33,740 nt of DNA. It comes from an uncultured Clostridia bacterium. Lineage in GTDB: Bacteria > Bacillota > Clostridia > TANB77 > CAG-508. Position 1 is the stretch's first letter, and the number at the start of each line of letters is the position of its first letter. The notes under the pieces were generated by a model. That model made no database searches and was not told the DNA's origin. It saw only the letters and a list, made by a program, of their open reading frames with translations. Positions 10,900-18,148 of the stretch are shown in pieces. The stretch lies in contig CAKPLQ010000012.1 of NCBI GenBank assembly GCA_934167685.1, positions 1 through 33,740 on the forward strand, written 5' to 3'. Made by a program: the position numbers and the translations under genes.

Positions 10900-10929
10900 A
10901 GTTTAATCTTAAAGTACAAAGGTAAACTA

Positions 10930-10958
10930 TTGAAATTTTAAATAGTATATGATAAAAT
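10930..10958 (+). promoter_or_regulatory. SigA-type promoter for the CmpB-like gene
   Basis: TTGAAA (10930-10935) and TAAAAT (10953-10958) are separated by 17 bases, 34 bases before the ATG at 10992, which has its own AAAGGAG ribosome binding site. No clear terminator is visible between the second sortase and this promoter. Confidence 0.6.
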
Positions 10959-10991
10959 AGCAACTGATTTTAATTTGAAAAGGAGAAAAAC

Positions 10992-11765
10992 ATGTTAATA
11001 GAAATAGAAAAATACATAGCATTATTCTTTATATATTCATTTGCGGGTTGGTTAATGGAAACCGTACAAATATCAATAAGACAAAAGAAATTTGTAAATA
11101 GAGGATTTTTAATAGGACCATATTGCCCAATATATGGATGTGGAGTATTATTAATAACATTATTATTGCAAAAATATTCTGGAGACATACCATTAACATT
11201 TATATTATCAATTTTGATTTGTGGTACACTAGAATATATGACTAGTTATGTAATGGAAAAAATATTTAAGGCAAGATGGTGGGACTATAGTCAAAGAAAA
11301 TTTAATATAAATGGACGTATATGCTTAGAAACACTTATACCATTTGGAATAGCAGGAACATTCATATTATATGTAGCAAATCCATTTATAATGAAGTATA
11401 TAAACATGATGCCAGAATTAGGTTTGCATATATTCACAGTAGTATTTCTATTGGTGTATGGTACAGATATGATTGTGTCGTTCAAAATAATTCTTAATTT
11501 AAAAGAAATGACAAGAGAATTTAGGGATAATACAGTAGAAATATCTACAAAGGTAAAAAAGATTATCAGAAAAAAATTGTATTTATACAGAAGACTTGCA
11601 CGTGCATTCCCTAAAATTCAAAATAACGTGCTATATGATAAATGGGATGAAATGAAAAAGAAAATAGAAGAATCTAAAGAAGAGATTGCTATAAAAATAG
11701 ATAATTCTAAAAGAGAAATTAGAAATAAAATTGATTCGTCTAAGCAAAGTTTTAAGAAAAAATAG
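10992..11765 (+). CDS. CmpB-family (putative ABC-transporter type IV) membrane protein
   Basis: The protein (257 residues) belongs by sequence pattern to the family called ABC_trans_CmpB/DUF1113. Hallmarks are the N-terminal FAGWLMETVQISIRQKKFVNRG-like region (a GW...E segment followed by FVNRGFLIGP), the PIYGCG motif and a later RWWDYS segment. Four or more membrane segments occupy residues about 8-165. The C-terminal ~85 residues are a charged, probably coiled Lys/Glu-rich tail (EESKEEIAIKIDNSKREI). The biochemical role of this family is unclear despite the ABC name, and no ATPase partner is adjacent. It is convergent with dapA across a palindromic repeat pair. Confidence 0.7.
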   Translation: MLIEIEKYIALFFIYSFAGWLMETVQISIRQKKFVNRGFLIGPYCPIYGCGVLLITLLLQKYSGDIPLTFILSILICGTLEYMTSYVMEKIFKARWWDYSQRKFNINGRICLETLIPFGIAGTFILYVANPFIMKYINMMPELGLHIFTVVFLLVYGTDMIVSFKIILNLKEMTREFRDNTVEISTKVKKIIRKKLYLYRRLARAFPKIQNNVLYDKWDEMKKKIEESKEEIAIKIDNSKREIRNKIDSSKQSFKKK

Positions 11766-11779
11766 AGTACGCAAAAAAA

Positions 11780-11852
11780 TGCACCGATGGGACCGGTTCT
11801 CAACGGTGCACTTTTTTATTTTGCACCGTTGAGAACCGGTCCCAAACGTGCA
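11780..11852. repeat. Palindromic repeat pair A between convergent genes
   Basis: Two 31-bp units (11780-11810 and 11822-11852) in inverted orientation, 11 bases apart. Each unit is itself an imperfect palindrome with TGCACCG/CGGTGCA-type ends around an ACCGGT centre, and the two together form a long hairpin. A T-run follows the first unit and another follows the second, so the structure may end transcription from both sides. The first unit lies downstream of dapA, and the second encodes the DapA C-terminus on the minus strand. Units are far richer in G+C than their surroundings. Confidence 0.9.
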
Positions 11853-12712
11853 ATTTTTGATTTTAAGCTCTCAGAGCACTCAATCAAAGGAAGACGAGGC
11901 AAACCAAAATTAAAGCCAAGCATATTGATAGCGTGCTTAACAGGAATAGGATTGGTTTCGGCAAATAAATTTTCAATTATAGGTAGAGCTTGTAGTTGAT
12001 AGAAACATGCTTCGTCAGGTGCTTTTTGAAAAAAAGAATTTGTAATGCTAAGTGTAAGCTTGGGAGCTACATTAGATAAAACAGAAATTACACCTTTTCC
12101 GCCAAGAGACAGGATTGGGCAAATCTGGTCATCATTTCCAGAATAGATTGAAAAATCATCACCACATAATGATGCGATTTTTGCAATCTGAGAAATATTG
12201 CCACTTGCTTCTTTAATGCCAACAATATTATCGATTTTTGATAGTTCAAAACAAGTTGATGGTTCAATATTCATACCGGTTCTACTAGGAACATTATATA
12301 AAATTATTGGAATAGAAACAGATTCAGCAATTGCTCTAAAATGTGCTATAAGACCTGCTTGAGTTGTTTTGTTATAATAAGGAGTAACAACTAAAAGCCC
12401 ATCGGCGCCGAGGTTTTCTGCTAAGATAGACATTTCTACAGCGGAAGCGGTATTATTTGAGCCAGTTCCAACAATAACAGGGATTTTACGATTGCTAGAA
12501 TTGACTGTTTTAATAGCACAAGTTATAGCATCAATTTTTTCTTGTTTGCTCATAGTACTAGATTCGCCAGTAGTACCACATACAACAAGGGCATCAACTC
12601 CAGATGAAATTTGAAATTGTATAAATTTTTGGAATTCTTCAGTATTAACACCATCTTTGCTAAACGGAGTAGCAAGAGCAGTTGCAACTCCGGTAAATAA
12701 ACATTTTTTCAT
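11816..12712 (-). CDS. dapA: 4-hydroxy-tetrahydrodipicolinate synthase
   Basis: Condenses pyruvate with aspartate semialdehyde, the first committed step of the diaminopimelate/lysine pathway; the product also feeds dipicolinate for spores. Seen in 298 residues: GTTGE (46-50), the catalytic Tyr139 in LYNVPSRTG and the Schiff-base Lys167 in GIKEASGN. The ATG overlaps the asd stop as TAATG, with GGAAAGGA upstream inside asd. Anomaly: the last ten or so codons (ending RLGPVLNGAK) are read from a 31-bp palindromic repeat, and the stop lies in the spacer between two repeat units. The ancestral C-terminus appears to have been replaced or extended. Confidence 0.95.
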   Translation of the reverse strand: MKKCLFTGVATALATPFSKDGVNTEEFQKFIQFQISSGVDALVVCGTTGESSTMSKQEKIDAITCAIKTVNSSNRKIPVIVGTGSNNTASAVEMSILAENLGADGLLVVTPYYNKTTQAGLIAHFRAIAESVSIPIILYNVPSRTGMNIEPSTCFELSKIDNIVGIKEASGNISQIAKIASLCGDDFSIYSGNDDQICPILSLGGKGVISVLSNVAPKLTLSITNSFFQKAPDEACFYQLQALPIIENLFAETNPIPVKHAINMLGFNFGLPRLPLIECSESLKSKIARLGPVLNGAK

Positions 12713-13704
12713 TATTTAATCATCCTTTCCATAATCTGAATAGCATTACTTGCAGAACCTTTTCTAAGATTATCGGCTACAACCCACATATTAAGGCCGT
12801 TTTTAACACTAAAATCTTTTCTAATTCTACCAACAAATACTTCGTCATGTCCTCGTGCAGTTGATGCCAATGGATATAAATTTTGCTGAGGATTATCTTC
12901 AACAATAATGCCAGGAGAATTCTTTAAAACTGAGATGGCTTTTTCTACAGAGACATTTTTTTCGAATTCAACATTTATACTTTCACTATGGCAAGTAGTA
13001 ACAGGAACCCTTACTGTTGTAACTGTAATAGGTAAATTTGGGTGCCCTAAAATTTTGCGAGTTTCATTTATCATTTTCATTTCTTCTTTTGTATATCTAT
13101 TAAGTAAAAAAACATCAATATGTGGAAGACAATTGTCATAAATAGGATGAGGAAATTTTACTAAAGGTTTATCAAGTTGTTTTCTGCCATTTTCTAAGTC
13201 TTCTAGACCAAGCTTGCCAGCACCAGAAACGGCTTGATATGTAGAATATACAATTCGTTTTATTTTAAAATTATCATCTAATGGTTTTAATGCAACTACT
13301 GCTTGAATTGTAGAACAATTTGGATTGGCAATTATATTATGATGTTGTGCAATATCTTGAAAGTTTACTTCTGGAACAATTAGTGGAACATCATCATCCA
13401 TTCTAAATGTGCTACTATTATCAATAACGATACAACCTTTGGATGCTGCAATAGGAACAAAATGTTTTGAGATTTCGCCACCTGCTGAAAAAATAGCAAA
13501 ATCAAAACCGATGTCAAAAGAATCCTCTTTTAGTTCTTGAACTATATAATCTTTATTAAAAAATTTCAATGTGGTTCCAGCCGATTTACTTGAACTGAAT
13601 AGAGTATATTCAAAATTAGGTAAATTCTTTTCTTCTAAAATTCTCAATGCTGTTCTGCCAACTAGCCCTGTTGCGCCAATAATTGCTAATTTATAAATTT
13701 TCAT
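12712..13704 (-). CDS. asd: Aspartate-semialdehyde dehydrogenase
   Basis: NADP-dependent reduction of aspartyl phosphate to aspartate semialdehyde, the substrate of the DapA encoded next to it. Seen in 330 residues: nucleotide-binding GATGLVGRT near the N-terminus, catalytic Cys130 in NPNCSTIQ and the active-site His239 in RVPVTTCHS. Length is normal for the family. The start is set by AAGGAGGAG just upstream. Asd and dapA overlap by one base and form a two-gene operon reading toward the CmpB-like gene. No lysine riboswitch was recognised in the leader. Confidence 0.95.
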   Translation of the reverse strand: MKIYKLAIIGATGLVGRTALRILEEKNLPNFEYTLFSSSKSAGTTLKFFNKDYIVQELKEDSFDIGFDFAIFSAGGEISKHFVPIAASKGCIVIDNSSTFRMDDDVPLIVPEVNFQDIAQHHNIIANPNCSTIQAVVALKPLDDNFKIKRIVYSTYQAVSGAGKLGLEDLENGRKQLDKPLVKFPHPIYDNCLPHIDVFLLNRYTKEEMKMINETRKILGHPNLPITVTTVRVPVTTCHSESINVEFEKNVSVEKAISVLKNSPGIIVEDNPQQNLYPLASTARGHDEVFVGRIRKDFSVKNGLNMWVVADNLRKGSASNAIQIMERMIK

Positions 13705-13790
13705 AACTCCTCCTTAAAAAAATCTTATTATAAAATTGTATGATAATTATTAAGATATATGACTTGTATAAATATGGTGCCACACACATG

Positions 13791-13807
13791 TGTCGAATTA
13801 TGTCGAA
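13791..13807 (+). promoter_or_regulatory. Tandem Spo0A-box-like sites
   Basis: TGTCGAA occurs at 13791-13797 and again at 13801-13807, same strand, exactly ten bases (one helical turn) apart, and ends nine bases before a TTGACA -35 box. TGTCGAA is the 0A box bound by phosphorylated Spo0A. Position and phasing fit activation of the promoter at 13817-13846. The site is in the asd/ymdB divergent region, so it could also affect asd. Confidence 0.55.
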
Positions 13808-13816
13808 CGAATTTTC

Positions 13817-13846
13817 TTGACAAACCGAGCTGGGTGATAGTATAAT
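13817..13846 (+). promoter_or_regulatory. Consensus SigA promoter upstream of ymdB
   Basis: TTGACA (13817-13822) and TATAAT (13841-13846) with an 18-base spacer, both perfect consensus. Transcription would start near 13853 and give a leader of about 130 bases before ymdB. Tandem 0A-like boxes abut it upstream. Confidence 0.7.
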
Positions 13847-13914
13847 AGACGGGTAAAAGGCCAATTCTTATATCAATTATTTAAATTCTAAAAACTGAAA
13901 TTTAAATCTCAAAC

Positions 13915-13943
13915 TTGACTATCAATCCATAAAATGTTAAAAT
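13915..13943 (+). promoter_or_regulatory. Second SigA-type promoter for ymdB
   Basis: TTGACT (13915-13920), 17-base spacer, TAAAAT (13938-13943). It is nearer to the gene than the 0A-flanked promoter and would give a leader of about 35 bases. Two promoters in series suggest a constitutive and a regulated input. Confidence 0.5.
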
Positions 13944-13984
13944 AATCAGCAGAGTGTAATAGAAAATAGAAAGAAGGAAAAGAA

Positions 13985-14755
13985 GTGAAAGTATTAGCAA
14001 TAGGGGATATTGTTGGAGAAGCAGGAGTAAAAAAATTAAAAGAAGAACTACCTAAGATAAAAAAACAAGAAGAAATCGATTTTGTAATAACAAATGGAGA
14101 AAATGCTGCAGGAGGAATGGGCTTAACAGAAAGATATTTTAAAGATATAGTAGATGCAGGAACAAATGTAGTTACAATGGGAAATCACACATGGGGAAAA
14201 AAAGATATATTTAAATTTATAGACCATCATAGATTACTAAGACCAGCCAATTATCCAAAAGGAGTAGTAGGAAAAGGTTGCGAAATATATGAATGCAAAG
14301 GCAAAAAAATTGCAGTAATGAACTTTTTAGGAAGGGTAGATTTAAATATACTTACAGAAAATCCATTTGTAATGGCAAAAGAAATGGTAGAAGAAATTAA
14401 AGACCAAGTAGATATGATATTTATAGATTTTCATGCAGAAGCCACAGCAGAAAAGATTGCGATGGGAAGATTTTTAGATGGTAAAATCACTGCATTATGG
14501 GGAACACACACACATGTGCAAACTGCAGATGAACAAATATTACCAAATGGAACAGGATACATAACAGATTTAGGAATGACAGGACCAAAAGATTCTGTAA
14601 TAGGAATGGATGTAAATGTATCTTTTAAAAGATTTGAAACAACATTGCCAGAAAAATATAAATTAGCAGAAGGCGAAAGTATGTTAAATGCAGTAGAATT
14701 TATAATTGATGATGAAACAAACAAAGTAACTGAAATAAAAAGAATTCGTGTATAA
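13985..14755 (+). CDS. ymdB: YmdB-family metallophosphoesterase (TIGR00282)
   Basis: A calcineurin-like dinuclear-metal phosphodiesterase. The Bacillus subtilis homologue hydrolyses 2',3'-cyclic nucleotides and influences the biofilm/motility choice. All family blocks are visible in 256 residues: AIGDIVGEAG at the N-terminus, TNGENAAGG, the metal-binding GNHTWGKKD, DFHAEATAEK and GTHTHVQTAD. The start is GTG, chosen for the GAAGGA ribosome binding site and alignment of the N-terminal VLAIGDIVG strand. In Bacillus the order is rny-ymdB-spoVS. Here rny is absent but ymdB still precedes spoVS. Confidence 0.92.
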   Translation: MKVLAIGDIVGEAGVKKLKEELPKIKKQEEIDFVITNGENAAGGMGLTERYFKDIVDAGTNVVTMGNHTWGKKDIFKFIDHHRLLRPANYPKGVVGKGCEIYECKGKKIAVMNFLGRVDLNILTENPFVMAKEMVEEIKDQVDMIFIDFHAEATAEKIAMGRFLDGKITALWGTHTHVQTADEQILPNGTGYITDLGMTGPKDSVIGMDVNVSFKRFETTLPEKYKLAEGESMLNAVEFIIDDETNKVTEIKRIRV

Positions 14756-14765
14756 ACATAAAATC

Positions 14766-14839
14766 TGTCGAAACCTGCGACGAAAACTTGAAAAAATTTC
14801 CAATAACTCCTAGACAAAAATTTCCATATGTTGTAAAAT
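14766..14839 (+). promoter_or_regulatory. spoVS promoter with an upstream 0A-like box
   Basis: TAGACA (14811-14816), 17-base spacer, TAAAAT (14834-14839) lies about 50 bases before spoVS. Further upstream TGTCGAA (14766-14772) is a perfect Spo0A-box match, with a one-mismatch CGACGAA at 14778-14784. spoVS of Bacillus is SigH-dependent; no clear SigH signature was found here, so the form of control is inference. Confidence 0.45.
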
Positions 14840-14889
14840 ACAAAATGTAAACGTTGCAACAAAAATTAAATTATAGGAGGCAGAAAAGA

Positions 14890-15153
14890 ATGGAAATTTT
14901 AAAAATTTCATCAAAATCTAATCCAAATTCAGTAGCAGGAGCTATAGCAGGATTAGTTAAAGAATCACAAAAAGCAGAAATGCAAGCAATTGGAGCAGGA
15001 GCTCTAAATCAAGCAGTAAAGGCAGTAGCAATAGCAAGAGGATTTGTAGCACCAGCAGGAGTAGACTTAGTATGCATACCAGCCTTTGCCGAAGTAGAGG
15101 TAGAAGGAGAAGATAGAACAGGAATAAAACTGATTGTAGAATCAAGAAAATAA
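14890..15153 (+). CDS. spoVS: Stage V sporulation protein S
   Basis: A small Alba-like regulator affecting spore coat assembly and septation. The protein is 87 residues, near-identical in pattern to the highly conserved SpoVS family (MEILKISSKSNPNSVAGAIA at the start, then GAGALNQAVKAVAIARG and LVCIPAF). The ATG at 14890 follows TAGGAGG with a short spacer and gives the standard family length; an in-frame upstream ATG at 14854 would add 12 unconserved residues and lacks a ribosome binding site. A hairpin terminator follows. Confidence 0.95.
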   Translation: MEILKISSKSNPNSVAGAIAGLVKESQKAEMQAIGAGALNQAVKAVAIARGFVAPAGVDLVCIPAFAEVEVEGEDRTGIKLIVESRK

Positions 15154-15174
15154 TAGAAAAGTAAATAAAAAATT

Positions 15175-15201
15175 GGGGGGCATTTTTAATGCTCCCTTTT
15201 T
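15175..15201 (+). terminator. Intrinsic terminator after spoVS
   Basis: GGGGGCATT and AATGCTCCC form a stem with one G-U pair and a short T loop, followed by a run of Ts. It closes the ymdB-spoVS unit. Confidence 0.8.
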
Positions 15202-15222
15202 GGGCAAAATTTGGAAAAAAGC

Positions 15223-15251
15223 TTGAAAAAATTGCTGTAATGATATATTAT
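15223..15251 (+). promoter_or_regulatory. SigA-type promoter for the peptide-binding protein
   Basis: TTGAAA (15223-15228), 17-base spacer, TATTAT (15246-15251). The start codon TTG at 15274 follows GAGGTGAT (15263-15270). Confidence 0.6.
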
Positions 15252-15273
15252 TACAAAGTAATGAGGTGATAGT

Positions 15274-16842
15274 TTGAAAGGCAATTGGATAAAATATATA
15301 TTTGTAATATTTGTAATTGTAGTAATAATTGCAGTAATCTATAAAGTAAATCAAAAAGAAAGTAAAAATGAAGAAGAAACTAAAACAACGACTACAGAAG
15401 AAGAGATTGTAAAAGAAATTAATCTAGGAGTTGCTTCATTTGATACAGCAAATCCGATATTAAGTCAAAATAAACAAGTGCAAGAAATATCAAGAGTAAT
15501 ATATGAGCCATTATTCGAATTAGATTCAGAATACAAATTACAAAAATGCTTGGTAGATGACTGGGCAAAAACAAGTCCAACAACATACTTAATAAAAATA
15601 AAAAATGATGTAAAATGGTCTGATGGAAGTATGCTTAAAATAGAAGATGTAATGTATACAATAGATATTTTAAAACAGATACCATCAATATATGGAAATA
15701 ATGTTCAATATATAGTGGGAGTAGATAAAGTAGATGAGGATACAATTCAGATATCTATAGACCATGAAATTACTTTTTTTGAGTATAACCTAATTTTTCC
15801 AATAATGAGCAAAACATATTATGAAGGGCAAGACTTTTCAAATACAGATAAAAATAATGCACCAATAGGAACAGGAAAGTATAAAATAGTTCAGAATGAT
15901 AATGATAAAATAGTTTTAAACAAAAACGAAAATTACACAAGAGATAACTTGACACTTGAAACAATAACAATATCTAAATATGCAAGTTTAGGAGAATTAT
16001 ACAATGCGTTTAAATTAGGCAAAGTAGATATATTAACAACAAACAATACTTCAATAGAAAGTTATATTGGAACAATAGGATATAATAGGCAAGAAGTGGC
16101 AGGAAGAGAATTTGATTATTTGGCGTTAAATACACAAAATGCAGTATTAGGAAAAACAGAAGTAAGAAATGCGTTGTCACATGCTATAAATAGAGACAAT
16201 ATTGTAGCAACACAATATAATAGTAAATACAAAGTAATGGACTATTCTTTAGATTATGGAAGTTGGCTAAAAGGAGAGGCTGGGGATAATTCATATAATC
16301 CAGAGCTTGCAAAACAAATTTTGGAACAAAATGGTTGGGAATATAAATACAACAGATGGCAAAAAACAGAAAATTATATTACACAATCATTAACATTTAG
16401 GCTTGTTGTGCAGGCATCTAATCAGACTAGAGTAAATATTGCAGAGATGATAAAAGCAGATATGACTAATATTGGAATAAATGTTACAATAATCAAAGCT
16501 AGTGATAATCAATATCAAAGTTATTTACAAAATAAAAATTACGAAGCAATAATAACAGGAACTACAATTTCTGCAAATCCAAGTATAGAAACATATATGA
16601 GCATGTGCAATTTTAATAATGAGGAATTAAATAATTTGATGGCAGAAGTAAAAAACATAACAAAAGAAGATTTATTACAAGAAAAATATAAAAGAATACG
16701 TGAGATTTTTAATGAACAAAAACCGTACATTGGCTTATACAGCAATTATTATGCAGTAGAAAGTAGTTGGTCACTTAGAGGAAATGTAAATGCAAATTGG
16801 TACAATATTTTTATTGATATTAATAATTGGTATAAAAATTAA
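15274..16842 (+). CDS. Family 5 extracellular solute (oligopeptide)-binding protein, membrane-anchored
   Basis: Resembles OppA/DppA-type substrate-binding proteins of ABC peptide importers. Seen in 522 residues: an N-terminal membrane segment (about 7-24), an acidic/Thr linker, then the SBP_bac_5 fold with signature stretches such as VIYEPLFELD, VKWSDGSMLKIEDVMYTI and GTGKYKIVQNDNDKIVL. The start is TTG with a GAGGTGAT ribosome binding site. Odd points: there is no lipobox Cys, so it is an uncleaved signal-anchor protein rather than a lipoprotein, and no permease or ATPase gene is adjacent. It may act with a transporter encoded elsewhere or as a peptide sensor. It sits alone between spoVS and recA, each with its own promoter. 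Confidence 0.85.
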   Translation: MKGNWIKYIFVIFVIVVIIAVIYKVNQKESKNEEETKTTTTEEEIVKEINLGVASFDTANPILSQNKQVQEISRVIYEPLFELDSEYKLQKCLVDDWAKTSPTTYLIKIKNDVKWSDGSMLKIEDVMYTIDILKQIPSIYGNNVQYIVGVDKVDEDTIQISIDHEITFFEYNLIFPIMSKTYYEGQDFSNTDKNNAPIGTGKYKIVQNDNDKIVLNKNENYTRDNLTLETITISKYASLGELYNAFKLGKVDILTTNNTSIESYIGTIGYNRQEVAGREFDYLALNTQNAVLGKTEVRNALSHAINRDNIVATQYNSKYKVMDYSLDYGSWLKGEAGDNSYNPELAKQILEQNGWEYKYNRWQKTENYITQSLTFRLVVQASNQTRVNIAEMIKADMTNIGINVTIIKASDNQYQSYLQNKNYEAIITGTTISANPSIETYMSMCNFNNEELNNLMAEVKNITKEDLLQEKYKRIREIFNEQKPYIGLYSNYYAVESSWSLRGNVNANWYNIFIDINNWYKN

Positions 16843-16850
16843 AAAAATGC

Positions 16851-16900
16851 TTGACAAAAGAAAAAATTAGATATATAGTATGAATATCGAACAAAAGTTT
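16851..16900 (+). promoter_or_regulatory. recA promoter with LexA (SOS) box
   Basis: TTGACA (16851-16856), 17-base spacer, TATAGT (16874-16879). Just after the expected start site lies CGAAC-AAAA-GTTT (16888-16900), a close match to the Gram-positive LexA/DinR operator CGAAC-N4-GTTCG. Bound LexA would block transcription initiation, so recA is probably SOS-controlled. Confidence 0.75.
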
Positions 16901-16922
16901 ATAAAAGTAGGAGGAAAATTAC

Positions 16923-17981
16923 ATGGAAGAAAACGTAGAAAAGAGAAAGGCATTAGAAGTGGCAATGAGCCAAATAGAAAAACAATTTGGAAAAGGGTCA
17001 GTAATGAAACTTGGCCAATTTAAAGCAATGGAAATAGAAGCAATTCCAACTGGAGCATTAAGCTTAGATATAGCATTAGGAATAGGAGGAGTTCCAAGAG
17101 GAAGAATTATAGAAGTATATGGACCAGAATCATCAGGAAAAACCACACTTGCATTACATGTAATAGCAGAAGCACAAAAAATGGGAGGAGAAGCAGCATT
17201 TATAGATGCAGAGCATGCATTAGACCCAGTATACGCTAAAAAGCTAGGGGTTGACATAGATAACTTAATAGTATCTCAACCAGACACAGGAGAGCAAGCA
17301 TTAGAAATAACAGAAGCATTAGTAAGAAGTGGTGCTCTAGATGTAATAGTAGTAGACTCTGTTGCAGCATTAGTACCAAAGGCAGAAATAGATGGAGATA
17401 TGGGAGATTCTCATATGGGACTTCAAGCAAGATTAATGTCACAAGCATTAAGAAAACTTGCAGGAGCAATAAATAAATCAAAAACAGTATTAATATTCAT
17501 TAACCAATTAAGAGAAAAAATAGGAGTAATGTTTGGAAATCCAGAAACAACAACAGGAGGAAGAGCATTAAAATTCTATGCATCAGTAAGAATGGATATA
17601 AGAAAAATAGAAAATATCAAACAAGATGGACAAGTAGTTGGAAATAGAGTAAGAGTAAAAGTTATCAAAAACAAAGTAGCTCCACCATTTAGAGAAGCAG
17701 AATTTGATGTATTATATGGAAAAGGAATATCAAAAGAAGGAAATATATTTGATATGGCAGTAAATCTAGACATAATAGACAAGAGCGGTTCATGGTTTAG
17801 CTATAATGGAGAAAGAATAGGTCAAGGTAGAGAAAATGCTAAGAGATATTTAATGGATAGACCAGAAATGCTTAAAGAAGTAGAAACAAAAGTAAGAGAC
17901 AATTTCGCGAAAGCATTTGAGCAAAGCTTAGGAGAAGAAATGGTAGAAGAGGAAGATAAGGAAGAAACTGAGGAAGAATAA
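16923..17981 (+). CDS. recA: Recombinase A
   Basis: ATP-dependent strand-exchange protein and co-protease for LexA. Length is typical (352 residues). Seen: Walker A GPESSGKT (67-74), the EHALDP block, VVDSVAALVP (Walker B), the LRKLAGAINKSK region, NQLREKIGVMFGNPETTTGG (L2 loop) and a strongly acidic C-terminal tail (EEMVEEEDKEETEEE) characteristic of RecA. GGAGG precedes the ATG. A hairpin terminator follows, so it appears monocistronic. Confidence 0.98.
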   Translation: MEENVEKRKALEVAMSQIEKQFGKGSVMKLGQFKAMEIEAIPTGALSLDIALGIGGVPRGRIIEVYGPESSGKTTLALHVIAEAQKMGGEAAFIDAEHALDPVYAKKLGVDIDNLIVSQPDTGEQALEITEALVRSGALDVIVVDSVAALVPKAEIDGDMGDSHMGLQARLMSQALRKLAGAINKSKTVLIFINQLREKIGVMFGNPETTTGGRALKFYASVRMDIRKIENIKQDGQVVGNRVRVKVIKNKVAPPFREAEFDVLYGKGISKEGNIFDMAVNLDIIDKSGSWFSYNGERIGQGRENAKRYLMDRPEMLKEVETKVRDNFAKAFEQSLGEEMVEEEDKEETEEE

Positions 17982-17997
17982 TGTTATATAATATAGG

Positions 17998-18021
17998 AGA
18001 GGCTGAGATAGGCCTCTTTTT
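17998..18021 (+). terminator. Intrinsic terminator after recA
   Basis: AGAGGC and GCCTCT arms around a short loop, followed by TTTTT, 16 bases after the recA stop. Confidence 0.8.
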
Positions 18022-18083
18022 GTTGTGCTTTTGCTTAAGTAAGTAAAAAAGAGAAGAGTCAAATAAAATTTATTAGGAATTTC

Positions 18084-18112
18084 TTGCTATTTTAAAATTA
18101 AAATAGTAAAAT
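18084..18112 (+). promoter_or_regulatory. recJ promoter containing a 20-bp palindrome
   Basis: TTGCTA (18084-18089), 17-base spacer, TAAAAT (18107-18112). The spacer is filled by a palindrome with nine-base arms CTATTTTAA and TTAAAATAG around AA (18087-18106), overlapping the end of the -35. It could be an operator or simply an AT-rich coincidence. Confidence 0.5.
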
Positions 18113-18148
18113 AGAAACAGAAATTAAGAAAATCGAAAGGAAAGAGAT

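Noticed and set aside
11780..11852. Insertion sequence or transposon end
   Set aside because: No transposase or target duplication is visible; the unit is only 31 bp and recurs as paired palindromes.
11787..11999. A 70-residue plus-strand ORF across the dapA end
   Set aside because: It is dapA read on the wrong strand, starting in a palindromic repeat; it has no ribosome binding site and no family resemblance.
13705..13984. Lysine riboswitch upstream of asd
   Set aside because: No conserved lysine-box helices could be recognised; the region is explained by promoters and Spo0A-like boxes.
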